From CAYRMV01 sp964425255 (lineage in GTDB: Bacteria > Bacteroidota > Bacteroidia > Flavobacteriales_D > Crocinitomicaceae), in assembly GCA_964425255.1 (NCBI GenBank), contig CAYRMV010000110.1, forward strand, positions 1 through 10,758: a DNA stretch of 10,758 nucleotides. The letters run 5' to 3'. The translations under genes were made by a program, and so were the position numbers. The notes under the pieces are model-generated. The model saw nothing but the letters and a program-made list of their open reading frames with translations. It searched no databases and was not told where the DNA came from. Positions 1-6,589 of this stretch are shown piece after piece (the stretch's first letter is position 1; the number at the start of each line of letters is the position of its first letter).

Positions 1-590
1 AAGCCTTCCATTCGTGTTGATGCCAGTTTTGGATTATCGTCAATGAAACCAATCATTTCGTAACTGATGCGAACATCTTTTTCAATGGTTCTTTTGGTAA
101 TCATTCCTGAAACTCCAGCTCCATAAATTAAAACACGTTCTTTGTTTTCTTTGTTTTTTGTCGCTTCAATGTAAATGAGTTTGATTCCAAAGCGAAGAAC
201 AATCATCAAGAAAAACGAGAAAACAAACTCCATAACAAGAATGGATGTCGGAAATAAATAATATCCATCTAGTAAGTAAAATCGAACAAACCCAAGAGCA
301 AGAAAAAGCAGAGATGCGGTGAAAATGGAAAGGAAAATTCGTTTGAGGTCTTCTGTTGAAGTGTGTCTAACTAATCCTTTTTGTACTTTGAAAGCAGCAT
401 TGACAAGTAGTTTAACAAAAACAAAAAAGGGCAATGATTTTACAAGCACATTCCATTCTGTTTGAATCAAAGAATAATCGGCTTTGATATCAAATCGGAT
501 CAAGTAAGCCAAGGCTAAAGCAACAAATGCGATGCCTAAATCTATCAATGAAATCACCCAGCGAGGGGTTGTCGATTTTGGTATAATCAT
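1..590 (-). CDS. FlaA1/CapD-family polysaccharide biosynthesis protein (nucleotide-sugar dehydratase/epimerase), N-terminal part
   Basis: This is the 5' portion of a leftward gene cut by the window edge; 196 complete codons are visible, starting at the ATG at 590-588. The translation has four hydrophobic segments (about residues 11-31, 48-66, 85-106 and 112-140). A short basic linker (TKNKENKER) and a Rossmann nucleotide-binding start follow, VLIYGAGVSG, with GxGxxG at 157-162, then the IGFIDDNP strand. This layout, four membrane helices followed by an NAD(P)-binding extended SDR domain, is that of FlaA1/CapD/PglF/WbpM-like enzymes. Known members act on UDP-GlcNAc-type sugars as 4,6-dehydratases or epimerases at the inner membrane, feeding surface polysaccharide or glycan synthesis. 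The catalytic part lies outside the window, so dehydratase and epimerase activity cannot be told apart. A FemAB-like gene ends 27 bases upstream on the same strand, so co-transcription is likely, although a perfect -7 box also lies directly before the start. Confidence 0.9.
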   Translation of the reverse strand, partial: MIIPKSTTPRWVISLIDLGIAFVALALAYLIRFDIKADYSLIQTEWNVLVKSLPFFVFVKLLVNAAFKVQKGLVRHTSTEDLKRIFLSIFTASLLFLALGFVRFYLLDGYYLFPTSILVMEFVFSFFLMIVLRFGIKLIYIEATKNKENKERVLIYGAGVSGMITKRTIEKDVRISYEMIGFIDDNPKLASTRMEG

Positions 591-593
591 AAA

Positions 594-601
594 CAAAAGT
601 A
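594..601 (-). promoter_or_regulatory. Bacteroidota -7 promoter box before the FlaA1/CapD-like gene
   Basis: On the minus strand this reads TACTTTTG, an exact match to the Bacteroidota consensus TAnnTTTG. It lies in the 27-base gap after the FemAB-like stop codon, and only three bases (TTT) separate it from the ATG at 590. I see no clear TTTG -33 element 19-21 bases upstream. If used, the transcript would start at or within a few bases of the ATG. Confidence 0.4.
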
Positions 602-617
602 ACTATTTCGATCCATT

Positions 618-1517
618 TTATTTATTTCGTTTCGATCCAATTTTGGTTAATTGGTTTTTGAATTTGATTAAAATTTGAAACCAATATGGCGTGTAATCCC
701 AAGAATAACAGTAATAAACTTGATCTTTTCCTCCAAAATGTTGATTAAATTGGCGCACAGATGGAACCGATGATCCTCCGAAATCGAATGTTTTTTCTTT
801 GGTTAGTGTTTGTTCGATCGCTGTTTTCATTCCTAAAAACATGCCACCGAAATCGCGTGTTTTTTCTTGACAAGCACCTTTGATGTAATAAATTCTTTGT
901 GAATCTTCAGCGAGTAACAAACCGCCATGTAATTGATTTCGATGATAAATACCGAAACAAATTAATTGTTTTTTATTCGCTAATTCACGACACAGATGAT
1001 CCATTCGTTTCATGGATTCTGAATTGATTTCGGGTACTTTCTTACCGAGTTCTGTTTCAATAATCAAAAGGATGTCTTTCCAGTGATCAATTTTTCGAAT
1101 TTCGACTTCGTTTTGGCTAGCTTTTTTAATTTTTCTTTTTGCTAACGTATTTAATTTTAATTCTTTATCAATGATTTGGTATGTTTTGTGGCTTGGTTTT
1201 TCAGTTGGAATTTCGATGCGTAATTGAATCAAACCACGTGTATATTTTTTTTTTAGGTGTTGAATGACTTGTTCACCTTCTTGAATTGTCCCAGAAAAAT
1301 GGAGTTCACGACAAAAGAAAGGCATGTAAATTTGGTTGAAACCTAGTTTTTTATTCCATGAAAAAAGCAAGTTTGGGCGATTTTGAATCGATACAATTTT
1401 CCAGGAAGACGAAAGGGAAGAAGTAAACGAATGAGCTGTATAAATGAATCCATTTTCATTGGTTAATACGTGATTCCAAGAAGCGGTGTTTTCTTCGTTT
1501 AAATCTTGTTCGAACAT
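618..1517 (-). CDS. FemAB-like / GNAT-fold acyltransferase-like protein
   Basis: This 299-residue soluble protein has no signal peptide. It resembles the FemAB/GNAT-fold group often found in polysaccharide and envelope gene clusters. Visible hallmarks are a basic stretch, LAKRKIKKA (126-134), like the Arg/Lys-rich segment of FemAB-like proteins; a GNAT-type strand-turn, LICFGIYHRNQLHGGLLL (185-202); and FDFGGSSVPSVRQFNQHFGG (244-263), matching the family's 'fDFgGs..p.v..Fk..FG' motif. Family members transfer aminoacyl or acyl groups, classically to peptidoglycan cross-bridges, but many relatives have unknown acceptors. The aminoacyl-tRNA-dependent Fem activity should not be assumed here. The gene lies between an acpH-like gene (59 bases upstream) and a nucleotide-sugar enzyme gene (27 bases downstream). 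That suggests a role in modifying a surface glycan or lipid, which is inference. The start is the ATG at 1517; no Shine-Dalgarno sequence is present, and a near-consensus -7 box abuts it. Confidence 0.7.
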   Translation of the reverse strand: MFEQDLNEENTASWNHVLTNENGFIYTAHSFTSSLSSSWKIVSIQNRPNLLFSWNKKLGFNQIYMPFFCRELHFSGTIQEGEQVIQHLKKKYTRGLIQLRIEIPTEKPSHKTYQIIDKELKLNTLAKRKIKKASQNEVEIRKIDHWKDILLIIETELGKKVPEINSESMKRMDHLCRELANKKQLICFGIYHRNQLHGGLLLAEDSQRIYYIKGACQEKTRDFGGMFLGMKTAIEQTLTKEKTFDFGGSSVPSVRQFNQHFGGKDQVYYCYSWDYTPYWFQILIKFKNQLTKIGSKRNK

Positions 1518-1521
1518 AAAA

Positions 1522-1529
1522 CGAAAGTA
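1522..1529 (-). promoter_or_regulatory. Possible -7 promoter box before the FemAB-like gene
   Basis: The minus strand reads TACTTTCG, one mismatch from TAnnTTTG, followed by TTTT and then the ATG at 1517. It lies in the 59-base gap after the acpH-like gene. A second one-mismatch candidate, TATTTTTC, lies further upstream in the same gap. I see no convincing -33 element, so this may be an internal promoter or chance in AT-rich DNA. Confidence 0.25.
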
Positions 1530-1576
1530 CGTTTTTTTCTGAAAAATAGGATATGAATCGTAGGAATTTTAACCGA

Positions 1577-2185
1577 TTATCGAAGGAAAGGGGAAAGATT
1601 CGGAAATTGCGTATAAAATTGTTCGAAATGTGAAACTGCATCATCCATAAATTTCCAAAATACTTGTTCGATGAAGGATTCGTGTTTCAAGAAAACAGTT
1701 TTTCCTTCTTTGAGTTTGTTTTCAAATGAAATACGTCTTGAAACTCCGTTACACATTTTTTCTAATCCATCCAAACTAGGGTAATGCGATATCCAATTAA
1801 TTTCGATCATTTTGGATAACATTAATTGAAAATCTGGAATGAAATGGGGGTTATTTAAATCAATTTTTGCGTAAAATGTTTCTAAAAATAGAAGCAAGGA
1901 TTGGGAATGAAATTGAGACCAATTTTTTGCTAGTAGATGATCGAAGTACAAATCAATTGCAATAGAAGAAACTTTGGGCAATTCATCATACAAACTTCTC
2001 TGAAGTTCTTTCACAATAGGATGATTATCGATGAATGAATCGATCTCTCGGTGCACCGTTGAACCAATTTGAATTTTTTCATCTAGGTGTTGCAGGTCTT
2101 TTCCTTTGATGAAATCTCCCATCAAATTATACTGCATCAATTCCCAATTTTGATTGGAAAAATAAATATGTCCGAGGTAATTCAT
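1577..2185 (-). CDS. acpH: Acyl-carrier-protein phosphodiesterase family protein (AcpH/DUF479-like)
   Basis: The 202-residue product is close in size to E. coli AcpH (about 193 residues). It carries the family's conserved blocks: the opening MNYLGHIYFS; NLMGDFIKG at 20-28 (Asp24); HREIDSFIDNHP at 45-56 (His45, Asp49, Asp53, His55); and DLYFDHLLAKNW at 78-89 (Asp78, Asp82, His83). The His/Asp residues are expected to bind metal in this HD-like hydrolase family. Characterised AcpH removes the 4'-phosphopantetheine arm from holo-ACP, giving apo-ACP in the cytoplasm. Whether Bacteroidota members do the same is untested as far as I know, so the specific function rests on family resemblance. The start ATG at 2185 lies three bases after the SugE-like stop codon, so the two genes are very probably translated from one mRNA. 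No signal peptide or membrane segment is visible. Confidence 0.85.
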   Translation of the reverse strand: MNYLGHIYFSNQNWELMQYNLMGDFIKGKDLQHLDEKIQIGSTVHREIDSFIDNHPIVKELQRSLYDELPKVSSIAIDLYFDHLLAKNWSQFHSQSLLLFLETFYAKIDLNNPHFIPDFQLMLSKMIEINWISHYPSLDGLEKMCNGVSRRISFENKLKEGKTVFLKHESFIEQVFWKFMDDAVSHFEQFYTQFPNLSPFLR

Positions 2186-2188
2186 GGT

Positions 2189-2515
2189 TTAATGCGAAAC
2201 AAATTTTAATCCGATGATGGATAGAATGAGTGTAAAAAGGAAAAACATCCGCCAAAAATCAACGGGTTCTTTGAAAATCCAAATCCCCACAATCACGGTT
2301 CCAACTGCGCCAATTCCAGTCCAAACGGCATACGCTGTTCCAAGTGGAAGTGTTTTGGTTGCTGTCATCAATAAAAACATGCTGATTGCTAGACAAACAA
2401 AAAAACCGAGTAACCAAATGTATGATTCGTTTCCACTTGTTTCACGTGATTTACCCAAACATGTAGCGAATCCTACTTCAAACAATCCCGCAATGATTAA
2501 CAAAAACCAAGACAT
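2189..2515 (-). CDS. sugE: Small multidrug resistance (SMR) family exporter, SugE/Gdx type
   Basis: The 108-residue protein has the standard SMR length and four hydrophobic helices (about 2-20, 32-52, 58-80 and 86-106). The membrane-embedded proton/substrate glutamate is present in the first helix (Glu13, in LIIAGLFEVGFA). The third-helix signature GTAYAVWTGIGAVGT (59-73) and the ending IGLKFVSH match the SugE/Gdx branch rather than EmrE, which has AIWSG at this position. Known SugE/Gdx proteins form dual-topology dimers in the inner membrane and exchange protons for guanidinium ion; some also export a few quaternary ammonium compounds. No guanidine riboswitch fits in the 38 bases upstream, so guanidine-responsive control is not evident. 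The gene follows the helicase by 38 bases and precedes the acpH-like gene by 3 bases, all leftward. The ATG at 2515 is preceded by AT-rich sequence with only a weak AGG, just before the start. Confidence 0.92.
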   Translation of the reverse strand: MSWFLLIIAGLFEVGFATCLGKSRETSGNESYIWLLGFFVCLAISMFLLMTATKTLPLGTAYAVWTGIGAVGTVIVGIWIFKEPVDFWRMFFLFTLILSIIGLKFVSH

Positions 2516-2553
2516 CCTATTTTTTTATGGCAAGATACATATTTTCTATGCAA

Positions 2554-4392
2554 TCAAGCCATGATTTCCCAGGCGCTGTGGTAATTTCCTGTTTCTTCGA
2601 TGTGCTGCAGCCATTGTTGAAAAAATGGATCTGATCCTAAAGTACTGCTATCACCTAAAACAACGAGATTTTCTTGGGCTCGAGTCAATGCAACATTCAT
2701 ACGTCGGTAGTCTTTTAAAAATCCAATTTCATTTTCGTCATTGGATCGAACAAGCGATAAAATAACCGTATTTTTCTCTTGACCTTGAAAACTATCGATC
2801 GTGGAAATGCGAATTTGTTTGGAAAGTTGTTGTTTGGCTAAGTTAACTTGTCCTGAATAGGGCGAAATAAATGCACATTGTTCTGCTCGAATATGATTCA
2901 TTTCTAACCAAGTGGAAACGAGACTTAATTCTCCCGAATTGGAAATGCTACCTTCTTCCGCTTTTTCTTCTTCAAATCCTGTTCCTGCCGTGTCATAAAA
3001 ATACACATGTTTTGCTTCGGAAGTCAAATTAGGGGGCGTTATTAGTTTGTTTTCATAAAAATAGCGATTAGAGAAAGAGATAATTGGGCTTTTCATTCGG
3101 TATTGTGTGTCGAGAAGATATGCATTTTCGACACGCATCAAACAGATATCTAAAAACGAATTTCCAAATTTAGTTTGTGCTAGTTTTGGATCTAAAATAG
3201 TTGGTGGAAGTTGGTAGTGATCACCCGCTACAATCAAACGATTGGTTTTTCGTAAGGCAACCCAGCCTAAAACTTCCAAACATTGTCCAGCTTCATCCAT
3301 GATGCATGCATCCCATTCCAAATGTTGGATAGGCGCATCATAAAGAGCAACGGGTGTTCCGCAAATAACGGGCGAATTTTCAATCAATTTTTCGGTTTGG
3401 TATTTTTGCCAATCACGGATTTCTTTTCGAATTGATTTGACCTCTTGCAATAAAAGTTTTCGTTGATCCCGTTCATCTTTCCCAAAATTCCGTTTGTATT
3501 GATTGGCCATTTTGCGCAATTCTTCTGCTTGAATTCGCCATTTTTTCAATTGTTTTGCTTCTCCATTCGCTTCCAAATTACCTTCTATTGTATGTGGAAG
3601 GAGGTTTTCATTTACTTTGGTTTGATTTCCAACGCGAAGTAAAGGGAGTTTTTGCTCGATTAATTTTCCAGCTAAATGGTCGACAGCTGTATTGCTAGGT
3701 GCACAAACTAAAACACGTTTTCCAGCCTGAACTAGCGATTCAATTAAATGAACCAATGTGGTCGTTTTTCCTGTTCCTGGAGGACCATGAATAACGTGTA
3801 AGGGTTTGTTTGAAAGGCAGTTTTCGATGGCAAGATGTTGGCTTTCATTTAATTGATCGTTTTTTCTGAAATAGTGAATTCGTTCGGTTTGTACTGGAAA
3901 ATCAATTTGATCATGGATATAATGAAAATAATTCGAACGACCTTCTGAAGGATGATTGTCTATCCATTGCAAGGTTTCTTGACAAATTTCGGTGGTTTTC
4001 GTATCGGGCGCAATCCGAATTCCAACTCCTTTTTCTTCGAGCCAATCTGGAAAATCAGGAGCAAAAAGTCGAATTTCAGCCTGATTTTGATCTAAATTCA
4101 ATAAAATCCCAGAAATTGGTGATTCTTGATCGAGAAACAATTCGATGTTTGAACCGCCTTTGAAAAGATCCGTTTGTTGACTAGCTGGTATGCCGATCAA
4201 AAGTTCGGGATAATCTGCAAACCCAAAACGGCGTTGAATAATTCTAATCGGGTGAAGTGCTAACCCATCTTTTTTCAAGAGGGAAGTGGAGATTTGTTCA
4301 CCAACGTGGTATTTTGCTTTTTGAGCTTTTTCTTCTTGTTCTAAGCCTTGAGAAAGAAAGAGCAAATGAGGATGATTGAATGTTTTCTTCAT
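2554..4392 (-). CDS. SF1B (Upf1/IGHMBP2-like) DNA/RNA helicase
   Basis: This leftward gene encodes about 612 residues from the ATG at 4392. An in-frame ATG at 4413 would add seven residues, but an exact -7 promoter box lies between the two, which favours the shorter form. All superfamily 1 motifs are present (short-form numbering): Q-motif region LNESQ ending at Gln185, Walker A GPPGTGKTT (203-211), Ia CAPSNTAVDHL (230-240), II DEAG (366-369), III GDHYQLPPT (390-398), IV QYRM (430-433), V STIDSFQGQE (530-539) and VI RRMNVALTRA (563-572). Residues about 275-335 form a charged, helix-rich insertion between Ia and II, as in the 1B 'stalk' of Upf1-like enzymes. The N-terminal ~170 residues correspond to the beta-rich 1A-flanking region of IGHMBP2-like proteins. 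It is an ATP-driven 5'-3' nucleic acid translocase by family; its substrate in bacteria is not established. It has no nuclease domain. Confidence 0.93.
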   Translation of the reverse strand: MKKTFNHPHLLFLSQGLEQEEKAQKAKYHVGEQISTSLLKKDGLALHPIRIIQRRFGFADYPELLIGIPASQQTDLFKGGSNIELFLDQESPISGILLNLDQNQAEIRLFAPDFPDWLEEKGVGIRIAPDTKTTEICQETLQWIDNHPSEGRSNYFHYIHDQIDFPVQTERIHYFRKNDQLNESQHLAIENCLSNKPLHVIHGPPGTGKTTTLVHLIESLVQAGKRVLVCAPSNTAVDHLAGKLIEQKLPLLRVGNQTKVNENLLPHTIEGNLEANGEAKQLKKWRIQAEELRKMANQYKRNFGKDERDQRKLLLQEVKSIRKEIRDWQKYQTEKLIENSPVICGTPVALYDAPIQHLEWDACIMDEAGQCLEVLGWVALRKTNRLIVAGDHYQLPPTILDPKLAQTKFGNSFLDICLMRVENAYLLDTQYRMKSPIISFSNRYFYENKLITPPNLTSEAKHVYFYDTAGTGFEEEKAEEGSISNSGELSLVSTWLEMNHIRAEQCAFISPYSGQVNLAKQQLSKQIRISTIDSFQGQEKNTVILSLVRSNDENEIGFLKDYRRMNVALTRAQENLVVLGDSSTLGSDPFFQQWLQHIEETGNYHSAWEIMA

Positions 4393-4398
4393 GCAAAA

Positions 4399-4406
4399 CA
4401 AAGGTA
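4399..4406 (-). promoter_or_regulatory. Bacteroidota -7 promoter box before the helicase gene
   Basis: The minus strand reads TACCTTTG, an exact TAnnTTTG match, with six bases (TTTTGC) between it and the ATG at 4392. A TTCA about 21 bases further upstream is a poor candidate for the -33 element. The box lies inside the seven-codon extension that the ATG at 4413 would require, so it argues for the downstream start and for a very short or absent 5' leader. Confidence 0.45.
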
Positions 4407-4421
4407 AAAACAAATTATCAG

Positions 4422-4448
4422 ACGAGTTGAATTGAGGTTAAAACTCGT
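4422..4448. repeat. Inverted repeat in the divergent promoter region
   Basis: ACGAGTT (4422-4428) and AACTCGT (4442-4448) form a perfect 7-base inverted repeat with a 13-base spacer. It sits in the 109-base region between the divergent helicase and PF10136-family genes, about 16 bases upstream of the helicase -7 box. It could be a regulator-binding operator for one or both genes. No regulator gene is adjacent, so this remains a guess from position and symmetry. Confidence 0.3.
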
Positions 4449-4501
4449 TAAAAGAATTATCTTTTTTAGTCAATTCTAATTTTTTGATTATTTTTAGAAC
4501 A

Positions 4502-6559
4502 ATGAGTACCATTTTCAAATTCAGAAGCCGTATTTCCGCTCGAAAAACGATTGAACAAGTCTTTACAGAGTTGCGGGCAAAATCAACAGAACGTTTTCCT
4601 GTTGAATTGGATTTTTTAGCTGATCTGGTTCATATTTTCCGACCTATTTATCGAGAGAAAGATGTCAAAATTTCCATTAAGCCTTTACTAGAATTTTTGA
4701 ATGAACAAAGCGAAGATCGGTTGCTTTTCATTGCTTATTTGAAACACATTTTTGATGGGAAAACATTTCAAGGCTTGATAACAGAAACGGGGATTTTACA
4801 AAATCGAAATTTTAGAAGTGAAATTCGACGAAGAGTGATCGCTAAAATTTTGCCCTATCAGCCGGAAGAGTCAACGGTTGAATTTGTTTTAAATCAGATT
4901 TTTTTTCTCGAAAGTGATTTTAAATGGATTGAACAAATACCAGCTGAAGAATTAGCTCAATTATTTGATTTACTTGGTGTAACGAATTTGTTCTCGGTTC
5001 CTGAAAAAAATACAGTTTCGAAAGAAATCATCGAATCAATCAGGTTGTTGGCTCAACGAATGAGTGGTCGAGCTTTGGAGCAAGAAGTATTGAAAATGGT
5101 TCCCGAATTCAAGCAGTTTGAAAGTCCATTTGAAGCTTTTGAGCGAGAGTTAGAATTTTTAGAACAAAAGTTAATTCTTCAAAAAACCCCTTTTCTTTCC
5201 AATGATGACATTGATTACAAGCAAATTTGGATAACGCACAAACAATGTGAAAAATATATAGATTCAGCCTTTCAGAATAGTGCTAAATATGGTATTTCCA
5301 TGGAAGTGAATCAAAGTTTATTGCGCATTCGTCAACAATTAAAACGAGTAGCTGATTTGTTGCCTTATTTTTGTTGTTCTAGTGAACAAGAAATTCAAAC
5401 TAAGACCATTGAATTTTCGTTGAAACTCGTCAAATTAAATTGTAGAAAAAACAATGTTCGCAAGCTACTCAATGAGAGTACACAATTGATGGCTTACGAA
5501 ATTACAAAGCATTCCGCTGAAACAGGGGAGCATTACATTACTAACAGTAAGTCGGAATACCGACACATGTTGTTAACTGCCATGGGAGGTGGTTTGGTTG
5601 TAGGGTTTTTGTGTATTTTCAAAGTCTTACTTGGAAAAGTAGAAGTGAGTGATTTTGGACATGCATTTCTATACAGCATGAATTATGCAGTGGGATTCAT
5701 AGCTATTTATTTGTTGGGTTTTACACTTGCTACTAAGCAACCCGCAATGACAGCAGCCACATTAGCGAAGTCTATTGAGCAAGGTATGAAGTCACAAGCC
5801 CCATTAAGTCGAAAACACGAGGATTTTGCTATTCTTTTTTCACGTTTATTTCGGTCACAATTTATTGCATTTGTTGGGAATGTGGTGATTGCCTTTCCTA
5901 TTGCTTTTCTACTGATTTGGGGAATAGACTTTATTTTCGATTACAATATTGCACATTCGAAAGCAGATAAATTGTTAAATGAGCTCAGTCCAATCAGTTC
6001 ACCTGCTATTTTCCATAGTGCGATTGCAGGTGTTTTTTTGTTTTTGTCTGGAGTGATTTCAGGAAGTATTTCCAATAGCAACAAACACAATCGATTTGCA
6101 TTTCGAATACAAGAACATCCTGTTTTGAAAATGGGATTAGGCAAAGAAGGAGCAAAGAAATTGGCTTCTTGGATGGATAAAAAATGGGCAGGTGTTGCGT
6201 CTAATTTTTGGTTTGGAGTTTTTATGGGAACAACAGCATCTGTGGGTGTTTTTATCGGATTGAATTTAGATATACGTCACATAACTTTTGCCAGTGGTAA
6301 TTTAGCTTTGGGACTATTTGGCGCTGATTTTCAGGTTAGTTTTGGTCAGGTTTTCTGGGGGATAATTGGTATTGGTGTGATTGGATTCTTTAATTTCATT
6401 GTGAGTTTCTCCCTTTCATTAGGACTTGCTTTACGATCTCGGGAAGTTCCTTTGTCTGAAATTCGGAATTTGTTTATCTCTGTTTGGGCATATTTTCGTT
6501 CGTTTCCACGTCATTTTTTCTTTCCTCCAAGAAAAAAGTCTATCCCACATGGAGAATAG
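4502..6559 (+). CDS. Polytopic membrane protein of the 'site-specific recombinase' Gcr family (PF10136)
   Basis: The product is 685 residues from the ATG at 4502. An upstream in-frame TTG at 4484 is a less likely start. The N-terminal ~340 residues are predicted cytosolic and helix-rich. Then come HYITNSKSEYRHML (344-357) and six or seven hydrophobic segments (about 356-377, 389-410, 454-479, 502-523, 569-589, 617-644). The signature TLATKQPAMTAATLA (408-422) is highly characteristic of the family that databases label 'site-specific recombinase', after a gonococcal protein called Gcr. I see no tyrosine-recombinase RHRY set, serine-recombinase motif or DDE transposase motif. A polytopic membrane architecture is also hard to square with DNA recombination, so the inherited name is probably misleading and the real role unknown. 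It is the only rightward gene in the window, divergent from the helicase. Its last codons lie in a terminator hairpin shared with the convergent ABC permease gene. Confidence 0.85.
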   Translation: MSTIFKFRSRISARKTIEQVFTELRAKSTERFPVELDFLADLVHIFRPIYREKDVKISIKPLLEFLNEQSEDRLLFIAYLKHIFDGKTFQGLITETGILQNRNFRSEIRRRVIAKILPYQPEESTVEFVLNQIFFLESDFKWIEQIPAEELAQLFDLLGVTNLFSVPEKNTVSKEIIESIRLLAQRMSGRALEQEVLKMVPEFKQFESPFEAFERELEFLEQKLILQKTPFLSNDDIDYKQIWITHKQCEKYIDSAFQNSAKYGISMEVNQSLLRIRQQLKRVADLLPYFCCSSEQEIQTKTIEFSLKLVKLNCRKNNVRKLLNESTQLMAYEITKHSAETGEHYITNSKSEYRHMLLTAMGGGLVVGFLCIFKVLLGKVEVSDFGHAFLYSMNYAVGFIAIYLLGFTLATKQPAMTAATLAKSIEQGMKSQAPLSRKHEDFAILFSRLFRSQFIAFVGNVVIAFPIAFLLIWGIDFIFDYNIAHSKADKLLNELSPISSPAIFHSAIAGVFLFLSGVISGSISNSNKHNRFAFRIQEHPVLKMGLGKEGAKKLASWMDKKWAGVASNFWFGVFMGTTASVGVFIGLNLDIRHITFASGNLALGLFGADFQVSFGQVFWGIIGIGVIGFFNFIVSFSLSLGLALRSREVPLSEIRNLFISVWAYFRSFPRHFFFPPRKKSIPHGE

Positions 6560-6566
6560 ACTTTTT
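6532..6566. terminator. Bidirectional intrinsic terminator between convergent genes
   Basis: AAAAAGTCTAT (6533-6543) and ATAGACTTTTT (6556-6566) form a perfect 11-base inverted repeat with a 12-base loop; CC/GG within the loop can extend the stem. T runs follow the stem in both directions. It serves the rightward PF10136-family gene, whose stop codon TAG (6557-6559) is inside the right arm. It also serves the leftward ABC permease gene, whose stop is at 6590-6592, 23 bases from the hairpin. Confidence 0.85.
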
Positions 6567-6589
6567 AAACTGACTTTGTGAGTATTAGA

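Noticed and set aside
1456..1644. 62-codon minus-strand frame spanning the gap between the FemAB-like and AcpH-like genes
   Set aside because: It overlaps the ends of two well-supported genes in another frame and has a composition unlike a real protein (Phe/Arg/Ser-rich).
2516..2553. Guanidine riboswitch before the SugE/Gdx-like gene
   Set aside because: Only 38 bases separate it from the helicase stop codon, and they contain neither paired ACGR-loop hairpins nor other recognisable riboswitch structure.
2214..2564. 116-codon open frame on the plus strand opposite the SugE/Gdx-like gene
   Set aside because: It is the antisense of a clear SMR-family gene. Its translation is low in complexity, has no recognisable domain and no start context; the SMR frame explains the sequence.
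4484..4501. TTG start giving a six-residue longer form of the PF10136-family protein
   Set aside because: An ATG follows six codons later at 4502, begins a plausible N-terminus (MSTIFKFRSR), and the upstream bases look like AT-rich promoter DNA.
5941..6144. 67-codon minus-strand frame inside the PF10136-family gene
   Set aside because: It is antisense to a membrane-helix coding segment, with no domain or promoter, and is best explained as a shadow.
4502..6559. A mobile element or integrase island around the 'recombinase' family gene
   Set aside because: No terminal repeats, attachment-site duplications, tRNA gene or other mobility genes are visible nearby, and the protein lacks recombinase catalytic motifs.
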